A stretch of 64,000 bases of DNA, from NCBI RefSeq assembly GCF_035917575.1, contig NZ_CP109090.1:2604001-2668000 (forward strand), in the 5' to 3' direction. The notes under the pieces were generated by a model. The model saw only the letters and a list, made by a program, of their open reading frames with translations, was not told where the DNA came from and did not search any database. The position numbers and the translations under genes were made by a program. Positions 56,601-64,000 of the stretch are shown in pieces (the first letter of the stretch is position 1; each line of letters begins with the position of its first letter). This DNA comes from Streptomyces sp. NBC_01788. GTDB lineage: Bacteria; Actinomycetota; Actinomycetes; Streptomycetales; Streptomycetaceae.

Positions 56601-57641
56601 ATGTCCGCCACTCTGGAGCAGTTGCGCCGCTGCCACTTCGCCGTCGATTTGGGAGCGGCCCGGACCCGTGTCTACGTCAAGGGCCCGGGGCTCGTCGTCG
56701 ACCAGCCCTCCGTCGCCGCCGTGAACACCCGAAACGGGGCCCTGATCGCGGTCGGCGAGTTCGCGGAGAGGATGACGGGCCGCACCCCCGCGTACATCAG
56801 GGTCGTCCGCCCGGTCTCCGGAGGTACGGTCGTCGACATCGAGATGGCGCAGCGCATGCTGCGGCACCTGCTCGGCGACGGGATGCGCCGCACCCTGCGC
56901 CGCAAGGCGGCCCGGCTGCGGGCCGCCGCCTGCACCCCGCACGACGCCGATCCGCTCGCCCAGCGGGCCACGATCGAGACGCTCGTCGGGCTCGGCGCGC
57001 GCCGGGTGGAACTCGTCGACACGCTCATCGCCGCCGCCGTCGGCTGCGGGCTGCCCGTGGAGCGGGCCGAGGCCACCATGATCATGGTGTGCGGGGCCGC
57101 GGCCACCCAGGTGGCCGTCCTCTCGCTCGGCTCGATCGTCACCGCCGAGCGCATTCCCGTCGGCGGAGAGGCCGTTGACCAGGCGATCGTGCAACACCTT
57201 CGCCTGGCTCACGCGTTGACGCTGCCCAGCCAGTCCCTGCGGCCCCTCCAGATCGCCCTGTCCGGCAACGGGCTCACCCCGTCGGGCCCGGCGTCCACCG
57301 AGATCCACGGGCGGGACGTGGCCACCGGGCTGGCCCGGTCCGTGCGGATCGACACCGCCGCCGTACGGGAGGCCATCCTGACACCGCTGACCGCCGTCCT
57401 CGACGGTATCTACAAGGTGCTGCGCGTGTGCCCGCCGGATCTGGTGGCCGACCTCGCCGACCGCGGGATCATGATGGTCGGCGGTTCCGCGCTGCTGCCG
57501 GGCCTGGACCAGATGCTGCGCGAGGCGACCGGCATGCCGGTCCACATCGCCGAACGCCCCGACGTGTGCGCGATCCAGGGCCTGGGCGCGATGCTGGAGG
57601 GCGAGATCGAACCGATGGTCCTCAACCCACTGGGCGCGTAA
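56601..57641 (+). CDS. mbl: MreB-like actin-family protein Mbl
   Basis: 346 residues from ATG at 56601, AGGAGG upstream. Actin/Hsp70 ATPase folds: phosphate 1 loop HFAVDLGAARTRVYVKG (12-28), YIRVVRPVSGGTVVDIEMAQRML, phosphate 2-like region MIMVCGAAATQVAVLSLGS, adenosine motif GIMMVGGSALLPGLDQML. In streptomycetes an MreB-like Mbl, distinct from the mreBCD locus, takes part in spore-wall synthesis. This copy is solitary, with no mreC/D beside it, consistent with that role. The usual DxGxxN... connect motif is changed to DLGAARTRVYV. Confidence 0.88.
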   Translation: MSATLEQLRRCHFAVDLGAARTRVYVKGPGLVVDQPSVAAVNTRNGALIAVGEFAERMTGRTPAYIRVVRPVSGGTVVDIEMAQRMLRHLLGDGMRRTLRRKAARLRAAACTPHDADPLAQRATIETLVGLGARRVELVDTLIAAAVGCGLPVERAEATMIMVCGAAATQVAVLSLGSIVTAERIPVGGEAVDQAIVQHLRLAHALTLPSQSLRPLQIALSGNGLTPSGPASTEIHGRDVATGLARSVRIDTAAVREAILTPLTAVLDGIYKVLRVCPPDLVADLADRGIMMVGGSALLPGLDQMLREATGMPVHIAERPDVCAIQGLGAMLEGEIEPMVLNPLGA

Positions 57642-57736
57642 CCGCGTTGCCCGCCCGACGCGTCGGCACCCGGACGCCGTCAGCCCACGCGGCCGTCAAC
57701 CCACCTGAGTCGCGGGCGCGTTGAGACACCGCGTGG

Positions 57737-58669
57737 TCAGTTGGCGAACCAGCAGCGGACGGTGGTGCCCTCCTCGCCCGTGTGCACACGGACCAGGTCG
57801 GCGACGAGGTTGACCAGCAGCAGTCCGCGGCCGCCGCGCTGCTCGCGGGGGGCGGGGCGGCGGCCGGCCAGCGGATCGTCGAGGCGGCCCTTGTCCCGTA
57901 CCTCGCACAGCACGCAACCGTCCTGCGCCCACACCCGCAGCTCGCCCGAACCGCCCGCGTGCACCACGCTGTTGGTGGTCAGCTCGGCCACGACCAGGGC
58001 CAGGTCCTCGAGCCGGGTGGCGGCGGGCCCCAGCCGCGCGCCCTCGGCGACGGCGACGTGCCGGACCTGCGACAGCGTGCCCGCCGTGAAGAAGAACGAC
58101 AACGCGTCCGGCACCGGCGGCAGGGGCTCGTTGTAGCGGTCGACGACCTGCTCGGGGGCGTAGGCGGCGCTCTCCCGCTGCCCGGCGGCACCTGAGGGAA
58201 TGACTTCGGGGTGGGTGGCGTACGCGTCGGCGAGGGCCCGCCCGTCGAGCCGGGCGGCGTCGTACGGGCACAGGATGGTGACCTCCCGCCCCTCGAAGGC
58301 CGGGTTGATCAGCGCCTCGTGCTGCGCGCAGGCCGGGTACTCGACGGGCGTACGGCCGGCCCAGACCGGCTCGCCGACGATCCGCACCCGGCGTCCGGGC
58401 GGCTGGGCGTCGGCGAAGGCACTCAGCACCGCCGGGATGATCCGGCCGGGGTTGCGCCCGACCTCGCGCATGTCGAGCAGCCGTACGGACCCGGCGTCGG
58501 CGCCGAGACCGGCCTCGATCAGCCGGAGGTTGTCACCGGGGACGGCCACCGCGACCGGCTCACCGGCCTCGAGTCCCTCGCGTACGAAGGGCACGGTGCC
58601 CCTGAGGTACTCCCGCTCGTCCCTGTAGAACAGGGCGGGGTGGCCGAAGGGTTCCGCGGTCGCGGTCAT
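57737..58669 (-). CDS. MEDS-domain plus HATPase anti-sigma-factor-like protein
   Basis: 310 residues from ATG at 58669 (MTATAEPFGHPALFYRDEREY), GGAGGTG upstream. N-terminal MEDS sensory domain (1-165: LEAGEPVAVAVPGDNLRLIEAGL, VEYPACAQHEALINPAFEG). C-terminal RsbW-like kinase domain (175-310) with the N-box VVAELTTNSVVHAG, EVRDKGRLDDPL and GRGLLLVNLVADLVRVH. It probably binds an anti-sigma antagonist or sigma factor. Divergent from a STAS-ANTAR gene, its likely partner. A sigma-B-like promoter precedes it. Confidence 0.9.
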   Translation of the reverse strand: MTATAEPFGHPALFYRDEREYLRGTVPFVREGLEAGEPVAVAVPGDNLRLIEAGLGADAGSVRLLDMREVGRNPGRIIPAVLSAFADAQPPGRRVRIVGEPVWAGRTPVEYPACAQHEALINPAFEGREVTILCPYDAARLDGRALADAYATHPEVIPSGAAGQRESAAYAPEQVVDRYNEPLPPVPDALSFFFTAGTLSQVRHVAVAEGARLGPAATRLEDLALVVAELTTNSVVHAGGSGELRVWAQDGCVLCEVRDKGRLDDPLAGRRPAPREQRGGRGLLLVNLVADLVRVHTGEEGTTVRCWFAN

Positions 58670-59084
58670 GACGTCGGCACCTCCGTCCCCGGCAGCGCGG
58701 GCCAGGACATCTCCGTTGCCGTCGGACGCGAGGCCCGTTGTCCTCCGTCCGTCCGGCACCTACGCCTTACGCGTACCCACTGCTCTCCCGGCAAGGCCCG
58801 TCGATCCGTGGGCGCGGCTCGTGACGCGGTCCGGCTCCGGCGGCGCGGGCCGCTCCCGCCCTTCTGGCGCCCGGCCCGTCCCTCCGTGCGCCCGGGAAGG
58901 CCCGTTCCCGGGCGTGTGTGGTCCCGCCGGTGAGCGGGCAGGCGCAGGACAGCACCGCCGGGGTTCCGTGGCTCCATGGCGCCGCGGCGTGCGTCCGGGC
59001 GCGGACCGGCGGGGACGGGGAGACGCGACGTCGCGAGGACGCGTGAGGACTGCCGAGGACGGACGAGAACGGACGAGGTGGGAG
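58670..59084. other. 415-bp divergent regulatory region (MEDS-HATPase / STAS-ANTAR)
   Basis: No gene with a plausible start and codon pattern. It contains the GCCT-N15-GGGTAC element listed separately and must also hold the STAS-ANTAR promoter, for which I see no consensus. Confidence 0.55.
58773..58797 (-). promoter_or_regulatory. sigma-B-type stress promoter
   Basis: Minus strand GCCT (58794-58797), 15-base spacer, GGGTAC (58773-58778). This matches the Streptomyces SigB-like consensus GNNT-N14-16-GGGTAC/T, about 100 bp before the MEDS-HATPase gene. Confidence 0.6.
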
Positions 59085-59843
59085 ATGGCCGCAGCGGCAC
59101 CACGAGCCCACGTACGACAGCGGAGCACCCCGGCCGGCACGCTCACCGTCGACGTCCGCACGGACCCGGTGGCCGACCGGGCGTCGCTCACCGCGCGCGG
59201 GGAACTGGTCCACGGCTGCGCGGAGGCCCTGGCCCAGGCGCTGGCCGAGCTGCCGCCGGACATCGGCCGGGTCGACCTGGACGTGTCCGGGGTGACGTTC
59301 ATGGACACCGCCGGGCTGGAACTCCTGCACACCCTCGGCGACCGCGGCCGGCGCCCGCCGCTCCGGGTGACCGCGTCCGGCTGGACGGGGCAGCCGCGCC
59401 GTGTCCTGGAGCTGACCGGCCTGGACACCGCGGACGCGCCGCGACCGTCGGCCGGCGTGGATCCGGAGGCGCCCGCTGCGCAGGGCGCCTCCCCGGTGGC
59501 CCTGGAACGGACGGAGCGGCTGCGCCGGCTTCAGACGGAGGTCGATCAGCTCCGCCGGGCCATGTCGTCCCGCCCGGTGATCGACCAGGCCCGCGGCGTC
59601 CTGATGGCCACCCACGCGTGCACCGCGGAGCAGGCCTGGGACATCCTCCGGGAGGCCTCCCAGCGGTCCAACACCAAGCTGCACACGGTGGCCGCCGCGA
59701 TCATCGCCGGCGCCCGCGACGACGGCCCCGCACCGCCCCAGGAGATCCGCACGGCCCTGCGCACGGCGCTCGCCCGGCACACCGGCCCCGGCCCGGACAC
59801 CCCGCGGCGCGAAGACGGCCCGGACACCCCGCGGGCACGGTGA
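59085..59843 (+). CDS. STAS-ANTAR protein (anti-sigma antagonist fused to RNA-binding antiterminator domain)
   Basis: 252 residues from ATG at 59085, GAGGTGGGAG directly before it. Residues 15-125 are a STAS domain with the regulatory DTAGLELL segment (FMDTAGLEL; Thr in the phosphorylatable position). Residues 145-205 are an ANTAR three-helix bundle: QTEVDQLRRAMSSRPVIDQARGVLMATHACTAEQAWDILREASQRSNTKLHTVAAAII. It probably couples sigma-factor partner switching to transcript antitermination. Divergent from the MEDS kinase gene, a likely functional pair. Confidence 0.9.
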   Translation: MAAAAPRAHVRQRSTPAGTLTVDVRTDPVADRASLTARGELVHGCAEALAQALAELPPDIGRVDLDVSGVTFMDTAGLELLHTLGDRGRRPPLRVTASGWTGQPRRVLELTGLDTADAPRPSAGVDPEAPAAQGASPVALERTERLRRLQTEVDQLRRAMSSRPVIDQARGVLMATHACTAEQAWDILREASQRSNTKLHTVAAAIIAGARDDGPAPPQEIRTALRTALARHTGPGPDTPRREDGPDTPRAR

Positions 59844-59926
59844 CGGACCGGCCACCGGGGTACCCGAAAGGTGGACGAGTCACCAGCCCCGTCCGCAGGA
59901 GTCACCCCTCCGCAGGAGTCACCACC

Positions 59927-60088
59927 ATGAGAGAGCACACCCCTTCCCAGGCCGAGGGCGAACGCGACGACGAGGGCACGCAGCGCGCCGCAGGACCGCC
60001 GGACACGCCGTACCCGACCCCTTCCCAGGCCGAGGGCGACCGCGACGATCTGCCGGAGACCGCCGACCCCGCCGACGACCGTTCCTGA
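59927..60088 (+). CDS. small acidic protein with internal PSQAEGxRDD repeat
   Basis: 53 residues from ATG at 59927 with AGGAG nine bases upstream. The motif PSQAEG(E/D)RDD occurs twice, at about 6-15 and 32-41; the rest is Asp/Glu/Pro/Thr-rich and disordered (DDLPETADPADDRS). It follows the STAS-ANTAR gene by 83 bp. I do not know the family. The good ribosome site argues it is real. Confidence 0.55.
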   Translation: MREHTPSQAEGERDDEGTQRAAGPPDTPYPTPSQAEGDRDDLPETADPADDRS

Positions 60089-60248
60089 GCGGCCCGTCAG
60101 TAGCCCGTCCGCGCGAGCCGTTGCTCCGGCCGAGTGCAAAGCGGGCCAACACGCGCCGATGGCCCCCGGATCCACTTCCGGGGGCCACAGACTGGCTGGG
60201 AATGACCGGCGTAACCGCTGGTCACATCGATTCTGCGCGGGTAGCGCC

Positions 60249-60325
60249 TGGTGGGGCGGGTGGGACTCGAACCCACGGCCGACGGATTATGAGTCCGCTG
60301 CTCTAACCGGCTGAGCTACCGCCCC
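60249..60325 (-). tRNA. tRNA with CAU anticodon (elongator Met or Ile2)
   Basis: 77 nt including encoded CCA. Reads GGGGCGGTAGCTCAGCC on the minus strand, anticodon loop CTCATAA, T-arm GTGGGTTCGAGTCCCAC, acceptor closing CCGCCCCACCA. CAU serves methionine, or isoleucine after lysidine modification; I cannot separate the two here. It is not the initiator. Confidence 0.92.
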
Positions 60326-60514
60326 GTTGCGGCGCGTCGCGTACATGTGTGCGCGTCGTCTGCCGCAGCATAGCCGCTCATACGATCTCCTGCTTCGGAT
60401 GGTCGTCTTCCGCGGCCGTTCACGACCTCAAGGACTTCACCGCGGCCGCGGCGGTTCCCCAAGGGCATGAAACCGGACATGAAAAAGGACCCCGGAGGGT
60501 CCTCGTTCAACATG

Positions 60515-60587
60515 CTCCCCCGACTGGACTCGAACCAGTAACCTGCCGGTTAACAGCCGGCTGCTCTGCCAATTGAGCTACGGAGGA
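60515..60587 (-). tRNA. tRNA-Asn (GUU), copy 1
   Basis: 73 nt, minus strand: TCCTCCGTAGCTCAATTGG, anticodon loop CTGTTAA (GTT), T-arm ACTGGTTCGAGTCCAGT, acceptor CGGGGGA plus G. No encoded CCA. Identical to the copy at 60593-60665. Confidence 0.95.
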
Positions 60588-60592
60588 CCGAG

Positions 60593-60665
60593 CTCCCCCG
60601 ACTGGACTCGAACCAGTAACCTGCCGGTTAACAGCCGGCTGCTCTGCCAATTGAGCTACGGAGGA
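60593..60665 (-). tRNA. tRNA-Asn (GUU), copy 2
   Basis: Exact duplicate of the neighbouring tRNA-Asn, five bases apart. Transcription runs from this copy into copy 1. Confidence 0.95.
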
Positions 60666-60810
60666 ATGCCTCGTTGCATCGAACGCACCTACCCGGGTAT
60701 TCGCCAGGGGGCGCGCGCTCGCTGCGACACATACATTAGCGCAAGCAGGGGGGTGCTCCGCCAATCGGTTCCCCCGGCTGTGACCTCTAGGCAAGGGAAG
60801 GGTGGCCGCC

Positions 60811-61113
60811 ATGCGTTACCGGCTCACGTTCATCGCAGGGATCGCCGTGGGTTACGTGCTGGGCACGAGGGCCGGACGTGAACGCTACGAGCAGCTCAAG
60901 AAGTCCGCGGGCCGGATCGCCCAGAACCCCGCCGTGCGCAACACCGCCGAGACCGCGGCGCAGCAGGGCCGGCAGTTCGCGGACCGGGCCTACCACACGG
61001 TCAGCGAGAAGGTCGGCGACCGCATTCCCGAGTCGGTCGCCCAGCGGGTGCGCTCCCTGCGCGCCCACTCCAACGGCAGCGGCGAGGACGACTGGGGCAC
61101 CAGCAACACGTGA
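60811..61113 (+). CDS. YtxH-like small membrane-associated protein
   Basis: 100 residues from ATG at 60811 (MRYRLTFIAGIAVGYVLGTRAGRERYEQLKKSAGRI), GGGAAGGG upstream; GTG 60802 is an alternative. One N-terminal membrane helix with the GYxLGxRAGRERYEQL signature common in actinobacterial YtxH-like proteins, then an amphipathic helix and a disordered end. Function unknown; probably stress- or envelope-related. Confidence 0.82.
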   Translation: MRYRLTFIAGIAVGYVLGTRAGRERYEQLKKSAGRIAQNPAVRNTAETAAQQGRQFADRAYHTVSEKVGDRIPESVAQRVRSLRAHSNGSGEDDWGTSNT

Positions 61114-61204
61114 CCGGCCCGCCTCGGCGGCACCGCGCGTGTCCCTTGCGGCACCGGGGCGGCCGCGGCCCGAGCAAGGGCGGCGGTACGGCAGAATTTT
61201 AGCC

Positions 61205-62659
61205 ATGGGGATAGTCGCCGGGTTGGACAGTTCGCCCGATTTCACTCGCATCGTCGTTTGTGACGCGGACACGGGGTCCGTACTCAGGCAGGGATATGCG
61301 CCGCATCCGGTGGAGACGCCGGAGGGCGGCGGGCGTTCCGCCGACGTCGATCCGCAGGCCTGGCTGCTGTCCCTGGGGGAGGCCGCGGGCGGCGGGCTCC
61401 TGGAGGGTGTGCAGGCGATCGGCGTCTCCGCGCAGCAGAACGCGCTGGTTCCGATCGACGCCCAGGGTGCCACCGTGCGGCCCGCGATGGTCGGCGGCGA
61501 CCGGCGGGCGCAGGTCGCGGCGGCCGACCTGATCGACGCGCTCGGCGGCCGCGAGGTCTGGGCGCAGTCGGTCGGCTGCGTGCCGCAGGCCCCGCTGCCG
61601 GTGACCAAGCTGCGCTGGTTCGCCAAGAGCGAGCCCGAGGCCGCCCAGCGCACCGCGCTCCTGCTCCAGGCGCACGACTGGCTGGTGTGGCAGTTGCTGG
61701 GACGGCCGATGCGCCGCACCACCGACCGCGGCGGCGCCTCCGGCACCGGCTACTGGTCCGCCGCCACCGGCACCTACCGGCCCGACCTGGTCGAGCTGGC
61801 GCTCGGCCGGCAGGCCGCGCTGCCCGAGGTGATCGGTCCCGCCGAGGCGGCCGGCACCACCCCGGAGGGGCTGCTGATCTCGGCCGGGACCGGGGAGACC
61901 ATGGCCGCCGCCTTCGGCCTGGGGCTGGGTCTGGGCGACGCGGTCGTCTCCCTCGGCGCCTCCGGTTCGGTGATGGCCGTTCACCACGAGGCGCTCGTCG
62001 ACCCGACGGGGATGATCACCTCGCTCGCCGACGCCACCGGCATGCACCTGCCGGTCGTGACCACGCTGAACGCGGTGCGGGCGCTGCGCGGCACCGCCGA
62101 ACTGCTGGGCATGCCCGACCTGGAGGGTCTGTCGGACCTGGCGATGAAGTCGACGCCGGGCTCGCACGGACTCGTGATGCTGCCCTATCTGGAGGGCGAG
62201 CGGACACCCAATCTGCCGCACACCGCCGGGATGCTCGCCGGGCTCCGGCGGGAGTCGATGAAGCCGGAGCATGTGGCGCGGGCCGCGTTCGAGGGCATGC
62301 TGTGCGGGCTCGCGGACGCGCTCGACGTGCTGCGCGGCCGGGGTGTGGAGGTGCGCCGGGTCTTCCTGCTCGGCCCCGCCGCCGAGCTGCCCGCCGTACA
62401 GGCCGTCGCACCGGCGGTGTTCGGCGCGCAGGTCGTCGTGCCGCAGCCGGCCGACTACGCCGCGATCGGCGCCGCCCGGCAGGCCGCCTGGGCGCTCGGC
62501 GCCTCCCAGGGCACCCTCGATCCGCGCACCCCGCCGGCCTGGCAGGGCGCGGTGGCCCAGGTCCTGGAGCCCGGCGAGGATCTGGCGGTGGGCCAGGCGG
62601 TGCGCCAGCAGTACGTGTCGGTACGTGAGCAGGTTCACCCGGGGGCCTTCGCGGGGTGA
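61205..62659 (+). CDS. FGGY-family carbohydrate kinase (xylulokinase-like)
   Basis: 484 residues from ATG at 61205; CAGAAT at 61192-61197 lies seven bases before it, so probably leaderless. N-domain: GIVAGLDSSPDFTRIVVCD (phosphate loop), IGVSAQQNALVPID, QAHDWLVWQLLGRP, TDRGGASGTGYWS with the catalytic Asp. C-domain: VVSLGASGSVMAVH (ATP), HGLVMLPYLEGERTPN. These are xylulokinase features, though overall divergence leaves the sugar open. No xylose isomerase is adjacent. Confidence 0.88.
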   Translation: MGIVAGLDSSPDFTRIVVCDADTGSVLRQGYAPHPVETPEGGGRSADVDPQAWLLSLGEAAGGGLLEGVQAIGVSAQQNALVPIDAQGATVRPAMVGGDRRAQVAAADLIDALGGREVWAQSVGCVPQAPLPVTKLRWFAKSEPEAAQRTALLLQAHDWLVWQLLGRPMRRTTDRGGASGTGYWSAATGTYRPDLVELALGRQAALPEVIGPAEAAGTTPEGLLISAGTGETMAAAFGLGLGLGDAVVSLGASGSVMAVHHEALVDPTGMITSLADATGMHLPVVTTLNAVRALRGTAELLGMPDLEGLSDLAMKSTPGSHGLVMLPYLEGERTPNLPHTAGMLAGLRRESMKPEHVARAAFEGMLCGLADALDVLRGRGVEVRRVFLLGPAAELPAVQAVAPAVFGAQVVVPQPADYAAIGAARQAAWALGASQGTLDPRTPPAWQGAVAQVLEPGEDLAVGQAVRQQYVSVREQVHPGAFAG

Positions 62660-62687
62660 CACCCCGTCCCGCGATCCCTTTCACTCC

Positions 62688-62707
62688 ATAGGCCCTTTCG
62701 GGCTTAT
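62688..62707. terminator. hairpin after the FGGY kinase gene
   Basis: ATAGGCCC-TTTC-GGGCTTAT, eight base pairs with one G-U, 28 bp past the kinase stop. Confidence 0.5.
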
Positions 62708-62711
62708 CGGG

Positions 62712-62834
62712 CATAAGGGTTCATTTCGAGGGCCGCAACGACCATCCATACGGGGGCGTTTAGGACATAACGGTTCACTCGTGCGATGGATCGCGGACGC
62801 GAGGTCAAGGGCCGACCAGGGCTCGGCCCTTGAC
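62712..62834. other. structured intergenic region before the ABC exporter
   Basis: Two related direct repeats, CATAAGGGTTCATTTCG near 62712 and CATAACGGTTCACTCG near 62766, are followed by a 12-bp perfect stem (GTCAAGGGCCGA at 62804-62815, complement at 62823-62834). It may be an operator pair plus terminator or attenuator for the downstream ABC gene. Confidence 0.45.
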
Positions 62835-62935
62835 CCGCGGGCGGATTAATCGGTTGAGGTAACGCGGGTGGAGTGTTCGACGATAGGTGCCAGGGGACAT
62901 CGACCGCCCCCACCGCCGACTGCGAGAGACCCAGC

Positions 62936-64000
62936 GTGCTCATACGACTCCTGCGGACCTATCTGAGGCCCTACAAGAAACCCATAACCCTGCTGGTGCT
63001 GCTGCAATTCCTGCAGACCTGCGCCACGCTCTACCTGCCCACGCTGAACGCCCACATCATCGACAACGGTGTGGTGAAGGGTGACACCGGTTACATCCTG
63101 ACGTTCGGCGCCGTGATGATCGGCATCTCCCTTGCACAGGTCGTGTGCAACATCGGTGCCGTCTACTTCGGCGCCCGCACCGCCTCGGCGCTCGGCCGGG
63201 ACGTACGGGCGGCCGTCTTCGACCGCGTGCAGTCCTTCTCGGCCCGGGAGGTCGGCAACTTCGGGGCGCCCTCCCTCATCACGCGGACGACGAACGACGT
63301 GCAGCAGGTCCAGATGCTGGTCCTGATGACGTTCACCCTGATGGTGTCGGCGCCCATCATGTGCGTGGGCGGTGTCGTCCTGGCCCTCGGCCTGGACGTG
63401 CCGCTGTCCGCGGTGCTGGTCGCCGTCGTCCCCGTGCTCGGCATCTGCGTGACGCTGATCGTGCGCCGGCTGCGTCCGCTGTTCCGGTCCATGCAGAAGC
63501 GCCTGGACGTGGTGAACCGGGTGCTGCGCGAGCAGATCACCGGCAACCGCGTGATCCGCGCCTTCGTCCGCGACGAGTACGAGAAGGACCGCTTCCGCAG
63601 GGCCAACACCGACCTGACGGAGATGTCGCTGGCCACCGGCCGGCTGCTCGCGCTGATGTTCCCGATGGTGATGACGGTGGTGAACGTGTCGTCCATCGCC
63701 GTGGTGTGGTTCGGCGCCCACCGCATCGACAGCGGCGGGATGCAGATCGGCGACCTGACCGCGTTCCTCGCCTATCTGATGCAGATCGTGATGTCCGTGA
63801 TGATGGCGACCTTCATGTTCATGATGGTGCCGCGCGCGGAGGTGTGCGCCGAGCGCATCCAGGAGGTCCTGGACACCGAGTCCAGCGTCGTGCCGCCCGT
63901 CGCGCCCGTGACCGAGCTGCGCCGCCACGGCCATCTGGAGATCCGCGGCGCGGGCTTCCGCTATCCGGGGGCCGAGGAGCCCGTCCTGAGGGCCATCGAC
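62936..64000 (+). CDS. ABC exporter half (fused membrane and ATPase domains), N-terminal part
   Basis: GTG at 62936 (MLIRLLRTYLRPYKKPITLLVLLQFLQTCATLYLPTLNAHIIDNGV); runs off the window after 355 residues. The type-1 exporter membrane domain is complete, with six helices (about 15-310) and the coupling-helix region TNDVQQVQMLVLM. The ATPase domain is only beginning (HLEIRGAGFRYPGAEEPVLRAID). Such proteins act as homo- or heterodimers, expelling drugs or lipids; a partner gene is expected just beyond the edge. Confidence 0.92.
   Translation, partial: MLIRLLRTYLRPYKKPITLLVLLQFLQTCATLYLPTLNAHIIDNGVVKGDTGYILTFGAVMIGISLAQVVCNIGAVYFGARTASALGRDVRAAVFDRVQSFSAREVGNFGAPSLITRTTNDVQQVQMLVLMTFTLMVSAPIMCVGGVVLALGLDVPLSAVLVAVVPVLGICVTLIVRRLRPLFRSMQKRLDVVNRVLREQITGNRVIRAFVRDEYEKDRFRRANTDLTEMSLATGRLLALMFPMVMTVVNVSSIAVVWFGAHRIDSGGMQIGDLTAFLAYLMQIVMSVMMATFMFMMVPRAEVCAERIQEVLDTESSVVPPVAPVTELRRHGHLEIRGAGFRYPGAEEPVLRAID

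Noticed and set aside
60507..60812. Open frame with SSVAQLAEQPAVNRQVTGSSPVGG repeated
   Set aside because: This is a translation of the two tRNA-Asn genes, a familiar false ORF.

Overview
This window is chromosomal DNA from a Streptomyces-type actinomycete. G+C is very high with GC-rich third codon positions. GTG and one TTG start codons occur, and TTA codons are almost absent. Marker genes include a FasR-fabD-fabH-acpP-fabF fatty-acid locus, a homodimeric-type pyruvate dehydrogenase E1 (aceE), a MatB malonyl-CoA ligase and an MreB-like mbl. Order and content resemble, from memory, the S. coelicolor SCO236x-SCO246x region. All names come from reading the sequence; no database search was run.

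Layout. (1) 1-7639: a tellurium-resistance-type (Ter) stress locus. It holds an edge-truncated ORF joining phosphoribosyltransferase, TRSP and StiP-like regions, an HpcH/HpaI-like lyase, four TerD/TerA-type proteins and a DUF475 membrane protein. (2) 7776-15071: peroxiredoxin, DUF3052, aceE, a DUF4190-like membrane protein carrying an apparent dispersed repeat, and a divergent MFS pump/TetR pair. (3) 15220-20689: small metabolic and regulatory genes (DUF1023 hydrolase, DUF4429/SHOCT, a remnant aldo/keto reductase beside a MerR regulator, two GNATs, a serine hydrolase, pirin). (4) 20785-26321: fasR and the type II fatty-acid synthase genes, then DUF3145. (5) 26575-33306: SGNH lipoprotein, galM, EI24/CysZ-like protein, Ohr, an oxidoreductase with divergent MarR, a 14-bp minisatellite, and a zinc-ribbon membrane protein. 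(6) 33546-40840: a sugar or sugar-acid catabolic and import cluster (enolase-superfamily dehydratase, zinc dehydrogenase, U32-like protein, sugar ABC transporter). (7) 41022-43835: an aminotransferase with a Pro/Ala-rich tail, followed by about 1 kb of tandem degenerate copies of its own 3' end. (8) 43836-51484: a GH35 enzyme, then a tightly coupled operon of an ImmA/IrrE-like protease, two MAB_1171c-like membrane proteins, a 56-codon ORF and an FAD enzyme. (9) 51510-60088: SMP-30/IclR, ATP-grasp, matB, mbl, and a divergent anti-sigma-like / STAS-ANTAR pair. (10) 60249-64000: three tRNAs, a YtxH-like protein, an FGGY kinase and the start of an ABC exporter.

Regulation. At least eleven genes have a TANNNT-like hexamer 6-7 nt before the start codon, with no Shine-Dalgarno, which is the signature of leaderless mRNAs. 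Several convincing operator and terminator inverted repeats are given by position. The only TTA codon I found lies in the first gene of the catabolic cluster, which suggests bldA (developmental) control.
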